Shown here: positions 16,205 through 24,510 of the stretch, in pieces
How positions within the stretch are numbered: position 1 is the stretch's first letter
How the letters are laid out: the number at the start of each line of letters is the position of its first letter
Origin: Paenibacillus sp. FSL K6-0276
GTDB lineage: Bacteria > Bacillota > Bacilli > Paenibacillales > Paenibacillaceae
Direction of reading: 5' to 3'
DNA: 64,000 nucleotides
NCBI RefSeq assembly: GCF_037977235.1
Contig: NZ_CP150276.1
Coordinates: 4,340,001-4,404,000 of the forward strand
Position numbers and translations under genes: made by a program
Notes under the pieces: generated by a model
Seen by the model: the letters and a program-made list of their open reading frames with translations, nothing else
Told to the model about the DNA's origin: nothing
Databases searched by the model: none

Positions 16205-19200
16205 GCCAGTTGACCTCCTTCATTTTGCGGACGGCTACGTAGACATCACGCTGGTTGCCGATCGGACCATAGTAGTTGAAACCGTAGCTGAGCTGTGCGT
16301 ATCCGCCGACCATCTGGGTAGGCTTCAGATGAATCCGGGTAGGCGCATTGTGGCTTCCGCCGCGCGTATCCGTAATCTCGGAACCCGGGACCTGAATGTG
16401 CTTGTCCTGGGCATGGTACATAAACATGGTGCCTCTCGGCATCCGGTGACTGACAACCGCGCGTGCAGTTACGACACCGTTACGGTTATAGACTTCGAGC
16501 CAGTCATTATCGGCAATGTGATGTGCCGCAGCATCCTCATTATTGATCCACACGGTTGGACCTCCGCGGAACAACGTCAGCATGTGCTGGTTATCCTGAT
16601 AGGTCGAGTGGATATTCCATTTCCCGTGCGGTGTCAGATATCTCAGAACCAGTGCATCCTGTCCGCCCTTCACTTCCTTGTCGCGCGGCCCGAAGACCAT
16701 CGGAGGCAGCGTCGGCTTGTAGACCGGCAGCGCTTCGCCGAACTGCTGGAAGATTTCATGGTCAATGTAGAAATGCTGTCTTCCGGTCAACGTCCGGAAC
16801 GGAACGAGGCGTTCAATGTTTGTGGTGAATGGTGAATAGCGCCGTCCCTGCTTGTTTGAACCGCTGAATACCGGTGTCGGAATGACTTCCCGCGGCTGTG
16901 CGGTGATGCTCTGGAACGTAATCTTTTCCGCTGCCCGGTCCGCCGAAATATCCCGGAGCTCTACACCTGAATCCTTCTCTGCCGCAGCGTAAGCCTTCTG
17001 GGATAAGCGGCCGTTGGTAGCCGAAGACAGGTGTAGAATCGTATCTGCGGCCTGACGGGCAGTCTGCAGCTTCGGCAGTCCGTTTTTGATCGTTTCATCG
17101 AAATAAACACCGCTGAGCTTCTTCAATTCCTCATATTCTTCAGCAACAGAGAAGCTGATGCCGTGCGCGCCTGCCTTACCGATTGCGAGATTCGGTCCAA
17201 GTGAAATGTATTTGTCATGAATTTTGGTATAATCCCGCTCTACAACAGTGAAATTCGGCATTGTTTTGCCCGGGATAGCCGGGACTTCGCCTTTGGTCCA
17301 GTCTTTGACAAGACCCATCGGCTGTGAGATCTCGCTTACCGAATCATGGCCGAGCGGTGACATCACAACATCTTTATAGACGCCAGGCAGATGCGATTTT
17401 GCCATTTCGGAGAATACCTCTGCCAGCTGGCGGTAAATATCCCAGTCCGAACGGGATTCCCACAGCGGATTAACTGCCGGATTGAACGGATGAACAAACG
17501 GGTGCATGTCGGTTGACGACAGGTCTGTCTTCTCATACCAGGTTGCGGCCGGCAGCACGACATCTGCATAGAGCGGTGTTGTGGTCATCCGGAAATCCAG
17601 GGCAACCATGAGATCGAGCTTGCCTTCGACATCCTCCCGCCAGATAATCTCTTCAGGTTTCTGTTCTTCATTCGGCTCGGCCAGCAGACCGTCGGAAGCT
17701 CCGAGCAAATGCTTCATGAAGTATTCCTGCCCTTTGGCAGAGCTTGAAATCAGGTTCGAGCGCCAGATAAACAATGAACGGGGGAAGTTCTCCGGTGCGC
17801 CGGGATCTTCCACGGCAAAACGTGTCTTCCGCGATATAATCTCTTCCACGGTGTGACTGATAATCTCGCTGTTAGTCTTCTTGCCTTGCTGCGCGGCTTC
17901 CTCGGCGAACAGAAGACTGTTCTTATTGAATTGTGGGAAGGATGGCAGCCATCCGAGACGTGCCGCCAGTACGTTATAGTCAGCCGGATGCTGGTAAGCT
18001 ACTTCCCCGCCAGTCGGCGATTTCAGTGAGTCGGTCCCGCTCTCCTCATAACGCCATTGCTCTGTTGCAAAGTAGAAAAACGAAGTCGCGTTCTGCTGAC
18101 GTGCCGGACCCTGCCAGTCCTTGGCAAAAGCAACCGTTGACCAGCCTTCGATCGGACGGCATTTCTCCTGGCCGACATAATGCGCCCAGCCGCCGCCGTT
18201 GACACCTTGGGAAGCGGTCAGCACCACCAGATTCAGAATGGAACGATAGATGGTATCACTGTTGAACCAGTGGTTGATCCCTGCGCCCATGATGATCATG
18301 GAGCGCCCGCCCGTGTCTAGCGAATTCTGGGCAAATTCGCGGGCAATCTGAACGACGACACTCGCCTTCACCGTCGTAATTTTCTCTTGCCATGCCGGGG
18401 TATAATGAGAGGATTCATCCTCATACCCTTTGGCATTAAGCGGGCTTTCTGTACGTGTGACGCCATACTGGCTCATCATCAGATCATAGACTGTGGCGGC
18501 ATACCGTTCTGTACCGTCAGCGAGCCGTATTTTCCGGGCCGGAATCATCCGTCTGAAGGTGCCGTTGCCGGCACTATCGAAGTACGGGAACACGATTTCC
18601 GTCCACTCTTCCCCGTGGCCTTCGATGGTCAGGGCGGGCTGCACTTTACTTCCGTCTTCCCGCTCGAGGATCAGATTCCATTTCTTGCCCTCCTCCCAGC
18701 GCTGCCCCATGGTTCCGTTCGGAACCATCATCTCACCAGCCGCCTCGTCGAAGATTACCGGTTTCCAGTCCGAGTGCTGGGAGGTATCCCCAAGATCACT
18801 CGCCCGCAAGAAACGTCCACCCTTAAGGGCATCCTCATGGGGGTCAAGCAGAATCAGGAATGGCATATCTGTATATTGCTTCGCATAATTCAGGAACATC
18901 GGCTCCTGACGTTCCTGGTAGAACTCCTGCAGGATAACATGTGTCATGGCCTGGGCAAGCGCAGCATCCGACCCTGGATTTGGGGCCAGCCAGTTGTCGG
19001 CGAATTTGACGTTCTCTGCGAGATCCGGTGCGACCGACACGACTTTGGTTCCCTTATAGCGTACTTCAGTCATAAAGTGGGCATCCGGCGTCCGTGTTAG
19101 CGGTACGTTAGAGCCCCACATCATCAGGTAACCGGCGTTGTACCAATCCGAAGATTCCGGCACATCCGTCTGCTCGCCCCAAATTTGCGGCGAAGCCGGA

Positions 19201-19868
19201 GGAAGATCGGCATACCAGTCATAGAAACTCAGCATTTGACCGCCTAGTAGTGATATGAACCGCGCCCCCGATGCGTAGCTGACCATGGACATGGCCGGAA
19301 TCGGGGTGAAGCCGGCGATACGGTCGGGACCGTATTTTCGGATCGTATAGATCAGCTGCGCCGAGATGAGCCGCAGCGCGTCGTCCCAGGCCACACGTAT
19401 ATGGCCGCCTTTACCGCGCGCCTTCTTGTACTGGCTCGCCTTCTCGGGGTCTTCAACAATACTGGCCCAGGCGTCGATGTAATTGTCATGCTCCTTCAAC
19501 GCCGTTTGCCACAGCCGCCACAGCTTCCCTCTGATATAAGGGTATTTCACGCGCAAAGGACTGTATTCGTACCATGAGAATGTAGCTCCGCGGGGACACC
19601 CGCGCGGTTCAAATTCCGGCATATCCGGCCCGCAGGAAGGATAGTCGATCTGCTGGTTCTCCCAGGTAATGATTCCGTTCTTCACAAACACCTTCCAGCT
19701 GCAGGAGCCTGTACAGTTGACTCCGTGAGTGGTGCGCACTACTTTATCGTGAGACCAGCGCTGACGGTACATATTCTCCCAATCTCTGTTTTTCTCTTCA
19801 AGAATGGACCAGTTCCCGGAATAGCTTTCAACCGGTTTAAAAAAGTTAAGGCCGAATTTCTTCTTCAT
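16194..19868 (-). CDS. narG: Respiratory nitrate reductase alpha subunit NarG
   Basis: Catalytic Mo-bisMGD subunit, 1224 residues. His48, Cys52, Cys56 and Cys91 (H-x3-C-x3-C-x34-C) ligate the FS0 [4Fe-4S] cluster, as in NarG proteins. The molybdenum-site region SSDWYNAGYLMMWGSNVP and the C-terminal nucleotide-binding MPRGTMFMYHAQDKH are present. No twin-arginine signal precedes the mature-like N-terminus, consistent with a cytoplasm-facing enzyme. First gene of narGHJI-nreABC, preceded by two NreC-like sites. Confidence 0.97.
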   Translation of the reverse strand: MKKKFGLNFFKPVESYSGNWSILEEKNRDWENMYRQRWSHDKVVRTTHGVNCTGSCSWKVFVKNGIITWENQQIDYPSCGPDMPEFEPRGCPRGATFSWYEYSPLRVKYPYIRGKLWRLWQTALKEHDNYIDAWASIVEDPEKASQYKKARGKGGHIRVAWDDALRLISAQLIYTIRKYGPDRIAGFTPIPAMSMVSYASGARFISLLGGQMLSFYDWYADLPPASPQIWGEQTDVPESSDWYNAGYLMMWGSNVPLTRTPDAHFMTEVRYKGTKVVSVAPDLAENVKFADNWLAPNPGSDAALAQAMTHVILQEFYQERQEPMFLNYAKQYTDMPFLILLDPHEDALKGGRFLRASDLGDTSQHSDWKPVIFDEAAGEMMVPNGTMGQRWEEGKKWNLILEREDGSKVQPALTIEGHGEEWTEIVFPYFDSAGNGTFRRMIPARKIRLADGTERYAATVYDLMMSQYGVTRTESPLNAKGYEDESSHYTPAWQEKITTVKASVVVQIAREFAQNSLDTGGRSMIIMGAGINHWFNSDTIYRSILNLVVLTASQGVNGGGWAHYVGQEKCRPIEGWSTVAFAKDWQGPARQQNATSFFYFATEQWRYEESGTDSLKSPTGGEVAYQHPADYNVLAARLGWLPSFPQFNKNSLLFAEEAAQQGKKTNSEIISHTVEEIISRKTRFAVEDPGAPENFPRSLFIWRSNLISSSAKGQEYFMKHLLGASDGLLAEPNEEQKPEEIIWREDVEGKLDLMVALDFRMTTTPLYADVVLPAATWYEKTDLSSTDMHPFVHPFNPAVNPLWESRSDWDIYRQLAEVFSEMAKSHLPGVYKDVVMSPLGHDSVSEISQPMGLVKDWTKGEVPAIPGKTMPNFTVVERDYTKIHDKYISLGPNLAIGKAGAHGISFSVAEEYEELKKLSGVYFDETIKNGLPKLQTARQAADTILHLSSATNGRLSQKAYAAAEKDSGVELRDISADRAAEKITFQSITAQPREVIPTPVFSGSNKQGRRYSPFTTNIERLVPFRTLTGRQHFYIDHEIFQQFGEALPVYKPTLPPMVFGPRDKEVKGGQDALVLRYLTPHGKWNIHSTYQDNQHMLTLFRGGPTVWINNEDAAAHHIADNDWLEVYNRNGVVTARAVVSHRMPRGTMFMYHAQDKHIQVPGSEITDTRGGSHNAPTRIHLKPTQMVGGYAQLSYGFNYYGPIGNQRDVYVAVRKMKEVNWLEN

Positions 19869-19910
19869 CGATCAAGAACACTCCTTTCAAAATTTATTCA
19901 ATTAATACCA

Positions 19911-19916
19911 TTATGG
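19911..19916 (-). promoter_or_regulatory. Possible -10 element of narG
   Basis: CATAAT on the minus strand about 45 bp ahead of the narG ATG. With a start near 19906, the upstream palindromes are centred near -41 and -61. Confidence 0.4.
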
Positions 19917-19939
19917 ATCTACCCGGCCGTGCTTCCCAT

Positions 19940-19974
19940 TAGGGAAACACCTATTGAACCTCGGGAATTCCCTT
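19940..19974. promoter_or_regulatory. Two candidate NreC operators upstream of narG
   Basis: TAGGG-AAAC-ACCTA at 19940-19953 and TCGGG-AATT-CCCTT at 19961-19974, centres 21 bp apart, two helical turns as at narK. Confidence 0.65.
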
Positions 19975-20045
19975 GATCTGAATAAAAAGCAAAAAGCCTC
20001 TCCCGCTGAGGAGAAAAGCTGTGTTCTTGCCGTGTATCTTGCAGG

Positions 20046-20095
20046 CAGGGAATCCCATTAGGGACTTCCCTCTTTATCGTCCAGGGAATACCTTA
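20046..20095. promoter_or_regulatory. Candidate NreC operator cluster upstream of the second hemerythrin gene
   Basis: CAGGG-AATC-CCATT (20046-20059, weak), TAGGG-ACTT-CCCTC (20059-20072) and CAGGG-AATA-CCTTA (20082-20095). The last two are 23 bp apart. An extended -10 (TGC-TATACT, 20121-20129) follows with no good -35, consistent with activator dependence. Confidence 0.6.
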
Positions 20096-20120
20096 GCGGG
20101 AATCTCACTATAGATCTGTG

Positions 20121-20178
20121 TGCTATACTGACAAGTGGAAACGGCTTTGCCGTCCTCTTTTAAGGACGGTACCGTTTC
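20121..20178 (+). promoter_or_regulatory. Promoter and structured leader of the second hemerythrin gene
   Basis: TGC-TATACT extended -10, then a leader with nested stems GAAACGG (20138-20144) / CCGTTTC (20172-20178) around CCGTCC / GGACGG. About 80 bp separate this structure from the ATG. It has no T tract, so it looks like an mRNA 5' structure rather than a terminator. Confidence 0.5.
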
Positions 20179-20258
20179 AGCGAGAAATAGAAGGATTATT
20201 TATCATGTGAAACATATAAATTCTTATATTTTCAAAAAAAACGGGAGGATGAAGCAAC

Positions 20259-20678
20259 ATGCCAGGACCCTCACTGCGCCAATTGCACGCCCATCATGCC
20301 ATTCATCAGGGCGGGCTCTCCGGCGCTGCAGCCAAGACGGAAGAAATGGAAGAACTGCTGGAAGCGAAGGAATTCGAAGTGGCGCATCAGGCCGCAGATC
20401 ACTTAATTGAGTACTGGGAGACGCGGATCATCAGCCACGCCGACGCGGAAGAAGACGGATTCTACCAGGAAATGGCCGGGAAGAATCCTAGTCTGCAAGA
20501 CGCTGTTCTCCGGCTTACACGTGATCATGAAGTATTGCGGATTATAGTAAAAGATGTCAAAGCATTGCTTGCTGAAGAAGGCCTCACTCCGGAGGTGCTT
20601 CACCAGTTCCACGCGCTACTGGTAGTGAACGCGATTCATAGCCGGGATGAAGAACGTCTTCTGTTTGAGGAGGCGTAA
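20259..20678 (+). CDS. Hemerythrin-domain protein, divergent from narG
   Basis: A 139-residue helical protein with hemerythrin-type histidines and carboxylates: LHAHHAIHQGG, HLIEYWETRIISHADAEEDGF, LTRDHEVLR and FHALLVVNAIHSRDEE. The ATG is ten bases from GGGAGG. It is distinct from the hemerythrin protein at the end of the nar-nre operon. Predicted NreC sites and its place beside nsrR and hmp suggest a role in NO or oxygen handling, which is inferred. Its 3' end overlaps nsrR, on the other strand, by 95 bp. Confidence 0.85.
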   Translation: MPGPSLRQLHAHHAIHQGGLSGAAAKTEEMEELLEAKEFEVAHQAADHLIEYWETRIISHADAEEDGFYQEMAGKNPSLQDAVLRLTRDHEVLRIIVKDVKALLAEEGLTPEVLHQFHALLVVNAIHSRDEERLLFEEA

Positions 20679-21120
20679 CCCCGCTTCTCTCCTGCAGGAT
20701 GGCACGCAAATCATCCTTGTTAATCAGTAAATCCTGCAGCGTGTATTCGCCCAGCACCTGCAGGTAGGCTTGCAAGGCTTTGCCAAGCACGCCTTTAAGT
20801 CCGCACATTGGGGAGATCGGACAGTTGCCGCCTGAAGGATTATAACATTCGACAAGATAGAAATCGTCTTCCATCCGGCGCACGACCTCCCCGATATTTA
20901 TCTTCTCAGGCTCAAGCGCAAGCCGTATACCTCCCCCGCGCCCTCTGACCGTTTCAATATAACCTGCCTTTCCTAATTCATGTGAGACCTTCATCAGATG
21001 ATTTTTGGAGATAGCATAGGCATTCGAAATATCCTGTATGGTTGTCAGCTCTTCCCGCTTTTTCGCGCCAAGATAGATGAGGATTCGTAAGGAATAATCA
21101 GTGTATAACGTTAGCCTCAT
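20584..21120 (-). CDS. nsrR: NO-sensing repressor NsrR (Rrf2 family)
   Basis: Rrf2-type winged-helix regulator (MRLTLYTDYSLRILIYLG, then GGGIRLA). The cysteines ECYNPSGGNCPISPMC have C-x7-C-x5-C spacing, as in NsrR proteins that carry an NO-labile [4Fe-4S] cluster. It is divergent from hmp, the classical NsrR target. The start at 21120 follows GGGGG by a short spacer. At 178 residues it is about 30 longer than usual; the extra C-terminal tail is the part that overlaps the hemerythrin gene. Confidence 0.92.
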   Translation of the reverse strand: MRLTLYTDYSLRILIYLGAKKREELTTIQDISNAYAISKNHLMKVSHELGKAGYIETVRGRGGGIRLALEPEKINIGEVVRRMEDDFYLVECYNPSGGNCPISPMCGLKGVLGKALQAYLQVLGEYTLQDLLINKDDLRAILQERSGVTPPQTEDVLHPGYESRSLPVARGTGEAPPE

Positions 21121-21191
21121 ATTTACCCCCATGCATAGTAAGTGATATTTATTACAAATAATATTATATATATTGTCCATTTTGTTAAAGT

Positions 21192-21208
21192 GGTATTTTA
21201 AATATATC
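21192..21208. promoter_or_regulatory. Candidate NsrR operator
   Basis: GGTATTTTAAATATATC is an AT-rich dyad resembling the hmp operator bound by Bacillus NsrR. It lies between the divergent nsrR and hmp genes, with a TATATT-type -10 for hmp shortly after it. Confidence 0.55.
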
Positions 21209-21256
21209 TTTTAACTTAAAATGAGTATATATTAATTTTGTACTAATTGAGAGGGG

Positions 21257-22447
21257 ATGATCTTTATTTTATCACAACAATCACGTAACATTGTCAAATC
21301 CACAGCACCAGTCCTGGCAGAACACGGCACAACTATTACAACGGTATTTTACCGTAATTTGTTCGAAGCCCACCCGGAATTGCTGAATGTATTTAACCAT
21401 GCCAACCAAGCGCAAGGCCGTCAGCAGGTGGCACTGGCCAATGCGGTCTACGCAGCGGCAGTCCATATAGATAACCTTGAGAATATTCTTCCTGCGGTAG
21501 TCCAGATCGCACACAAACATGTCAGCCTCGGCATCAAGCCAGAGCATTACCCGATTGTCGGGGAATTTCTGCTGAAGGCAATCAAGGAAGTGCTGGGCGA
21601 TGCGGCTACGGATGAGATTCTCAGTGCTTGGGAAGAAGCATACGCTGTCATCGCAGACGCGTTTATCGGTGTCGAAGACAGCATGTATAAGGAAGCACGC
21701 GAACAAGACAACGGCTGGAATTTCTTTAAACCGTTTACCGTTGTACGTAAAACAGAAGAGAGCGGCAGCATTACATCGTTCTATCTGAAGCCGGCAGACG
21801 GTTCCAATGTACCGGATTACAAACCAGGCCAGTATATCTCTGTCCGTGTCCTGATTCCTGGAGAGAAGTATACGATGATCCGCCAATACAGCCTGTCTCA
21901 AGCTCCCAAAGCAGATGAATTCCGCATTTCCGTGAAACGTGAAGAGACTAATGACCCGAATGGTGTTGTTTCGGTATATCTTCATAACCGGGTGAACGAA
22001 GGAGATAGCGTTGAAGTCAGTGCTCCGGCAGGCGAATTTCTGCTTGATGTTACCAAAACGACACCTGTAGCCTTCATCTCCGGCGGTGTAGGCATTACCC
22101 CCATGATGAGTATGCTCGAGACTGTTGCTGCTGTAACACCGGACCGCCCGACGGTATTCCTTCACTCTGCCCGAAACGAAACGCTCGCCGCTTTCCGTCA
22201 GGATGTTGAGAAGCATGCAGCGGCAATGAGCAGCAATAAGACCAGAATCTTCTACTCCGGCGGTCCGGATGGCGTCATTACAGGCGAAATCTTGAAGGCT
22301 TATGTAGATATTACCGGTGATGCCTATGTTTGCGGACCCGTTCCTTTTATGGAAGCGATGATTGGCGAACTGCGCAGGCTCGGGATGAAAGAAGAGCAAA
22401 TTCATTACGAGTTTTTCGGACCGGCACTCCAATTGAACAACAATTAG
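21257..22447 (+). CDS. hmp: Flavohaemoglobin Hmp (nitric oxide dioxygenase)
   Basis: Converts NO to nitrate with O2 and NAD(P)H. It is a three-domain protein of about 396 residues: globin (1-140, with the proximal-His segment VQIAHKHVSLGI), FAD-binding (RQYSLS) and NAD-binding (GGVGITPMMS, C-terminal EFFGPA). The only nearby ATG, 21257, directly abuts the GAGGGG site with no spacer. Family members begin M-L-S-Q-Q, which maps to ATT at 21266, nine bases from GAGGGG. An ATT start is therefore possible. Confidence 0.93.
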   Translation: MIFILSQQSRNIVKSTAPVLAEHGTTITTVFYRNLFEAHPELLNVFNHANQAQGRQQVALANAVYAAAVHIDNLENILPAVVQIAHKHVSLGIKPEHYPIVGEFLLKAIKEVLGDAATDEILSAWEEAYAVIADAFIGVEDSMYKEAREQDNGWNFFKPFTVVRKTEESGSITSFYLKPADGSNVPDYKPGQYISVRVLIPGEKYTMIRQYSLSQAPKADEFRISVKREETNDPNGVVSVYLHNRVNEGDSVEVSAPAGEFLLDVTKTTPVAFISGGVGITPMMSMLETVAAVTPDRPTVFLHSARNETLAAFRQDVEKHAAAMSSNKTRIFYSGGPDGVITGEILKAYVDITGDAYVCGPVPFMEAMIGELRRLGMKEEQIHYEFFGPALQLNNN

Positions 22448-22489
22448 ATTTGTGAGTCTAATCACCCAGCATCTGATTTTATTTTGAAA

Positions 22490-22550
22490 AAAAAGCACAC
22501 GGGCCGCCTTCCAAATCCTTAACGATTTGGGGGAGGTCTGTGTGCTTTTT
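22490..22550. terminator. Bidirectional terminator between hmp and the DUF488 gene
   Basis: AAAAAGCACAC (22490-22500) pairs with GTGTGCTTTTT (22540-22550) around an inner CCAAATC/GATTTGG stem. Homopolymers on both sides serve both strands. Confidence 0.9.
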
Positions 22551-22944
22551 AACGGGAAAGCAGCCATTTATATAATACATTCGCATGATTATGTATTGGG
22601 TCTTTCGCGGCATTTACCAGCGTAACATCCTGTTTGAGCACCCGTTCACTGATTGTCGCTGCAAGTCTCCCGCGCGCCGGATCTTCCTCCAGTTCCCGAA
22701 AATAACGGTCACTGAATGCCGCAAAACGCTCCGGCATGTGGCCGAACCATTTGCGCAGCTCCGGGCTTGGAGCAATCTCCTTCATCCACTCGTCTATTGC
22801 AGCCTGCGGTTTCGTAATTCCGCGCGCCCACAGCCTGTCTACCAGTATCCGGTACCCGTCCTCCGGAGCCGCCGGCTCATAAATCCGCTTCAGACATATA
22901 GAGTACTGATGTTCATCTAAATTGCGGTAGGAATGCTCCAACAT
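22549..22944 (-). CDS. DUF488 family protein (YeaO-like)
   Basis: A 131-residue protein of the DUF488 family, recognised by KRIYEPAAPEDGYRILVDRLW-ARGI, then DEWMKEIAPSPELRKWFGH and the C-terminal VTLVNAAKDP. The biochemical role of the family is unknown. The start at 22944 is eight bases from AGGAGG; a longer frame upstream has no such site. Its 17-residue N-terminal extension before the domain is unremarkable. Confidence 0.88.
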   Translation of the reverse strand: MLEHSYRNLDEHQYSICLKRIYEPAAPEDGYRILVDRLWARGITKPQAAIDEWMKEIAPSPELRKWFGHMPERFAAFSDRYFRELEEDPARGRLAATISERVLKQDVTLVNAAKDPIHNHANVLYKWLLSR

Positions 22945-23158
22945 GTAGTCTCCCTCCTGGTATCCATACTGGAACGGACCGTTGTCCAATTGCTGTATCG
23001 AAAGTGTGAAAAGCCTCAAATAATCTTTCTGCGTCAGTTGTAAAGTGTGGAAGATTATCAAAGTTTTGAGTATTGTCTATGGATTGCCTCACAGAATTGC
23101 AGGTACTTTTTTATTGTTTCGTACTAATAGATTCATTCCATAATAAAGAATCCTCTTA

Positions 23159-23447
23159 TCAATCTCCACTATATTTATTAACGGTTACGGGATAATAGTA
23201 AATTTCTATATCTTCATTTATAAAACCTCTGCGTTGAGCAGCCAATAAGGTCTCGTACATATTCCTTCTGCCTACAGGATTATCCGTATGATGATAGATC
23301 TTATTTGCCCTTAAACCATGCTCACAAAAGTATTTTACAAAATCAATACCCGTTCTTTAGTTCAATTCCCTCGGCGTCTTCAAATGTTCTTGCCAAGGTA
23401 AACCCTTCTGGACAGTCTCGTAAGTCATCAAGATAAACATTTATCAT
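23159..23447 (-). pseudogene. Receiver-like (cyclic-phosphate-processing receiver domain) protein, deleted and frameshifted
   Basis: On the minus strand MINVYLDDLRDCPEGFTLART starts at 23447 and soon stops; in another frame GIDFVKYFCEHGLRANKIYHHTDN and NMYETLLAAQRRGF follow to 23159. Together they are the two ends of a small receiver-like domain. The middle, with the DHDLG active-site stretch, is deleted and the frame is shifted. The family name is from memory of its N- and C-terminal signatures. Confidence 0.6.
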
Positions 23448-23507
23448 ATCGAACCTCATTTCTTCATGAAGTCCTTATTTAGGGAACAGTATCCTCCAGC
23501 TTTATGG

Positions 23508-23535
23508 TAAAAAAAACACTTCGATGAACAAGTGT
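23508..23535 (-). terminator. Minus-strand terminator
   Basis: On the minus strand ACACTT-GTTCATCG-AAGTGT is followed by T7. It lies upstream of the receiver-like pseudogene and downstream of the small remnant frames at 23627-23851. Confidence 0.65.
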
Positions 23536-23626
23536 CTTCAAAAAATTATGTATAATTACCAAAATCCATCCCCTGAATCGAGGAATTCCATTATTTTTTT
23601 CTTAACGTTTTTTAAATCGATTGGGT

Positions 23627-23725
23627 TTAGTTAATTTCCACTATTGCGACTGGTCTTATTTCAGTTTTTCCTGTTTTTGGATAATCCACCTCATACCAAA
23701 AAACCTGTCCGCCTTTTAAATTCAT
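23627..23725 (-). pseudogene. Short remnant resembling a PemK/MazF-type start
   Basis: A 32-codon frame (MNLKGGQVFWYEVDYP-KTGKTEIRPVAIVEIN). Its opening loosely resembles PemK/MazF toxins (GxVFWxxxDYPKxGxxxxRPVxIV), but it stops far short of a full domain. Probably debris. The preceding frame ends four bases upstream. Confidence 0.3.
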
Positions 23726-23728
23726 CTA

Positions 23729-23851
23729 TTATTTCTTAAATTCCTCAAACCATTTTTGTTGGAGACGGTTATCAGAGTCAATTTTAGCCTTTCCATCAAC
23801 TACATTCAAACGAGGTACTTTTGATTTATAGGATGATTTTTTACTATTCAC
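23729..23851 (-). pseudogene. Short remnant frame, unknown
   Basis: A 40-codon basic frame from GTG 23851, ending ...DSDNRLQQKWFEEFKK, immediately before the PemK-like fragment. It has the texture of coding sequence but no recognised domain. It may be the C-terminus of a larger protein lost by deletion. Confidence 0.3.
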
Positions 23852-23864
23852 ATTATTCTTTCAT

Positions 23865-23908
23865 AAAAAAATACTCCTTCATTGGTTTTCCAAACCCAAT
23901 AAAGGAGT
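23865..23908 (-). repeat. Hairpin repeat copy 1 (CCTTTATTGGGT...CCAATGAAGG + T7)
   Basis: On the minus strand ACTCCTTTATTGG pairs with CCAATGAAGGAGT and is followed by A-T7-ATG. Here it acts as the terminator after the LLM monooxygenase remnant. Near-identical hairpins precede the two integrase remnants at 31585 and 35929. Confidence 0.75.
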
Positions 23909-23917
23909 GAATCCGAC

Positions 23918-24068
23918 CTATTTACTAGCCGCTGTTTCAGCCACTCTACGCTTCTGGAAATGACGGATACACGGACGTGCCAGTCCTAGATGTTCACGAA
24001 GGGTACTGCCTGTATACTCCGTACGGAACAAGCCACGTGCCGTTGGAGAGATGATGGATAATCTTATA
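23918..24068 (-). pseudogene. C-terminal remnant of an LLM-class flavin-dependent monooxygenase
   Basis: Minus-strand frame with SPTARGLFRTEYTG and STLREHLGLARP, the characteristic end of nitrilotriacetate/SnaA-type LLM monooxygenases, ending TAG at 23918. Only about 50 codons remain. Upstream sequence shows no continuation. Confidence 0.7.
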
Positions 24069-24218
24069 ACGTCTTCTATGCAGCAAATTGACGAAAAAAT
24101 CTCTTCTATTTCATGTCTTTAAATCAGGCAATGACCGAAAAGTACCATCATTAAGAATTCCCGCACTTGTAAATTTTTCACACTTAGCACTCGATTATGT
24201 CGATAATTCCGTTTCATT
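24069..24218. other. Gene-free AT-rich segment
   Basis: No credible frame, repeat or terminator was seen between the LLM remnant and the next gene. Confidence 0.5.
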
Positions 24219-24506
24219 TTAACGAATATCTATAGCACTCATTTTCTCAAGCTCTTTTTGCTGTCTCTTTCGATAAGCCGTTCTTCCCTCAACCCATATG
24301 ATGAGGTGAATAAGCAAGTACATGGCATACGGAGAGATTCTTCTGTATGTAATAGATAAGTCCAACTCGATAAATACAACGATAGAACTAATTAATACAA
24401 CGGCTGGGATAATTCCTCCCCAAACCCAAGAACTTCTGCTGGATACATAACTCCCTAGAATCACTAACCCAATCAGAACGATCCACATGATAACCTTGAT
24501 CCACAT
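24219..24506 (-). CDS. Small membrane protein, partner of the DUF2089 regulator
   Basis: A 95-residue protein with about three hydrophobic segments (MWIKVIMWIVLIGLVILG, GGIIPAVVLISSIVVFI, YAMYLLIHLIIW) and a basic C-terminal tail. The start at 24506 has GGGGGG upstream. It begins four bases after the DUF2089 stop, so the two genes form an operon. The function is unknown; regulator/membrane-protein pairs of this kind often control their own expression. Confidence 0.7.
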   Translation of the reverse strand: MWIKVIMWIVLIGLVILGSYVSSRSSWVWGGIIPAVVLISSIVVFIELDLSITYRRISPYAMYLLIHLIIWVEGRTAYRKRQQKELEKMSAIDIR

Positions 24507-24510
24507 GATG

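Noticed and set aside
21281..22567. A 428-codon open frame antisense to hmp
   Set aside because: hmp is unmistakable on the other strand. The antisense product is cysteine- and arginine-rich with no recognisable domain, typical of a shadow frame.
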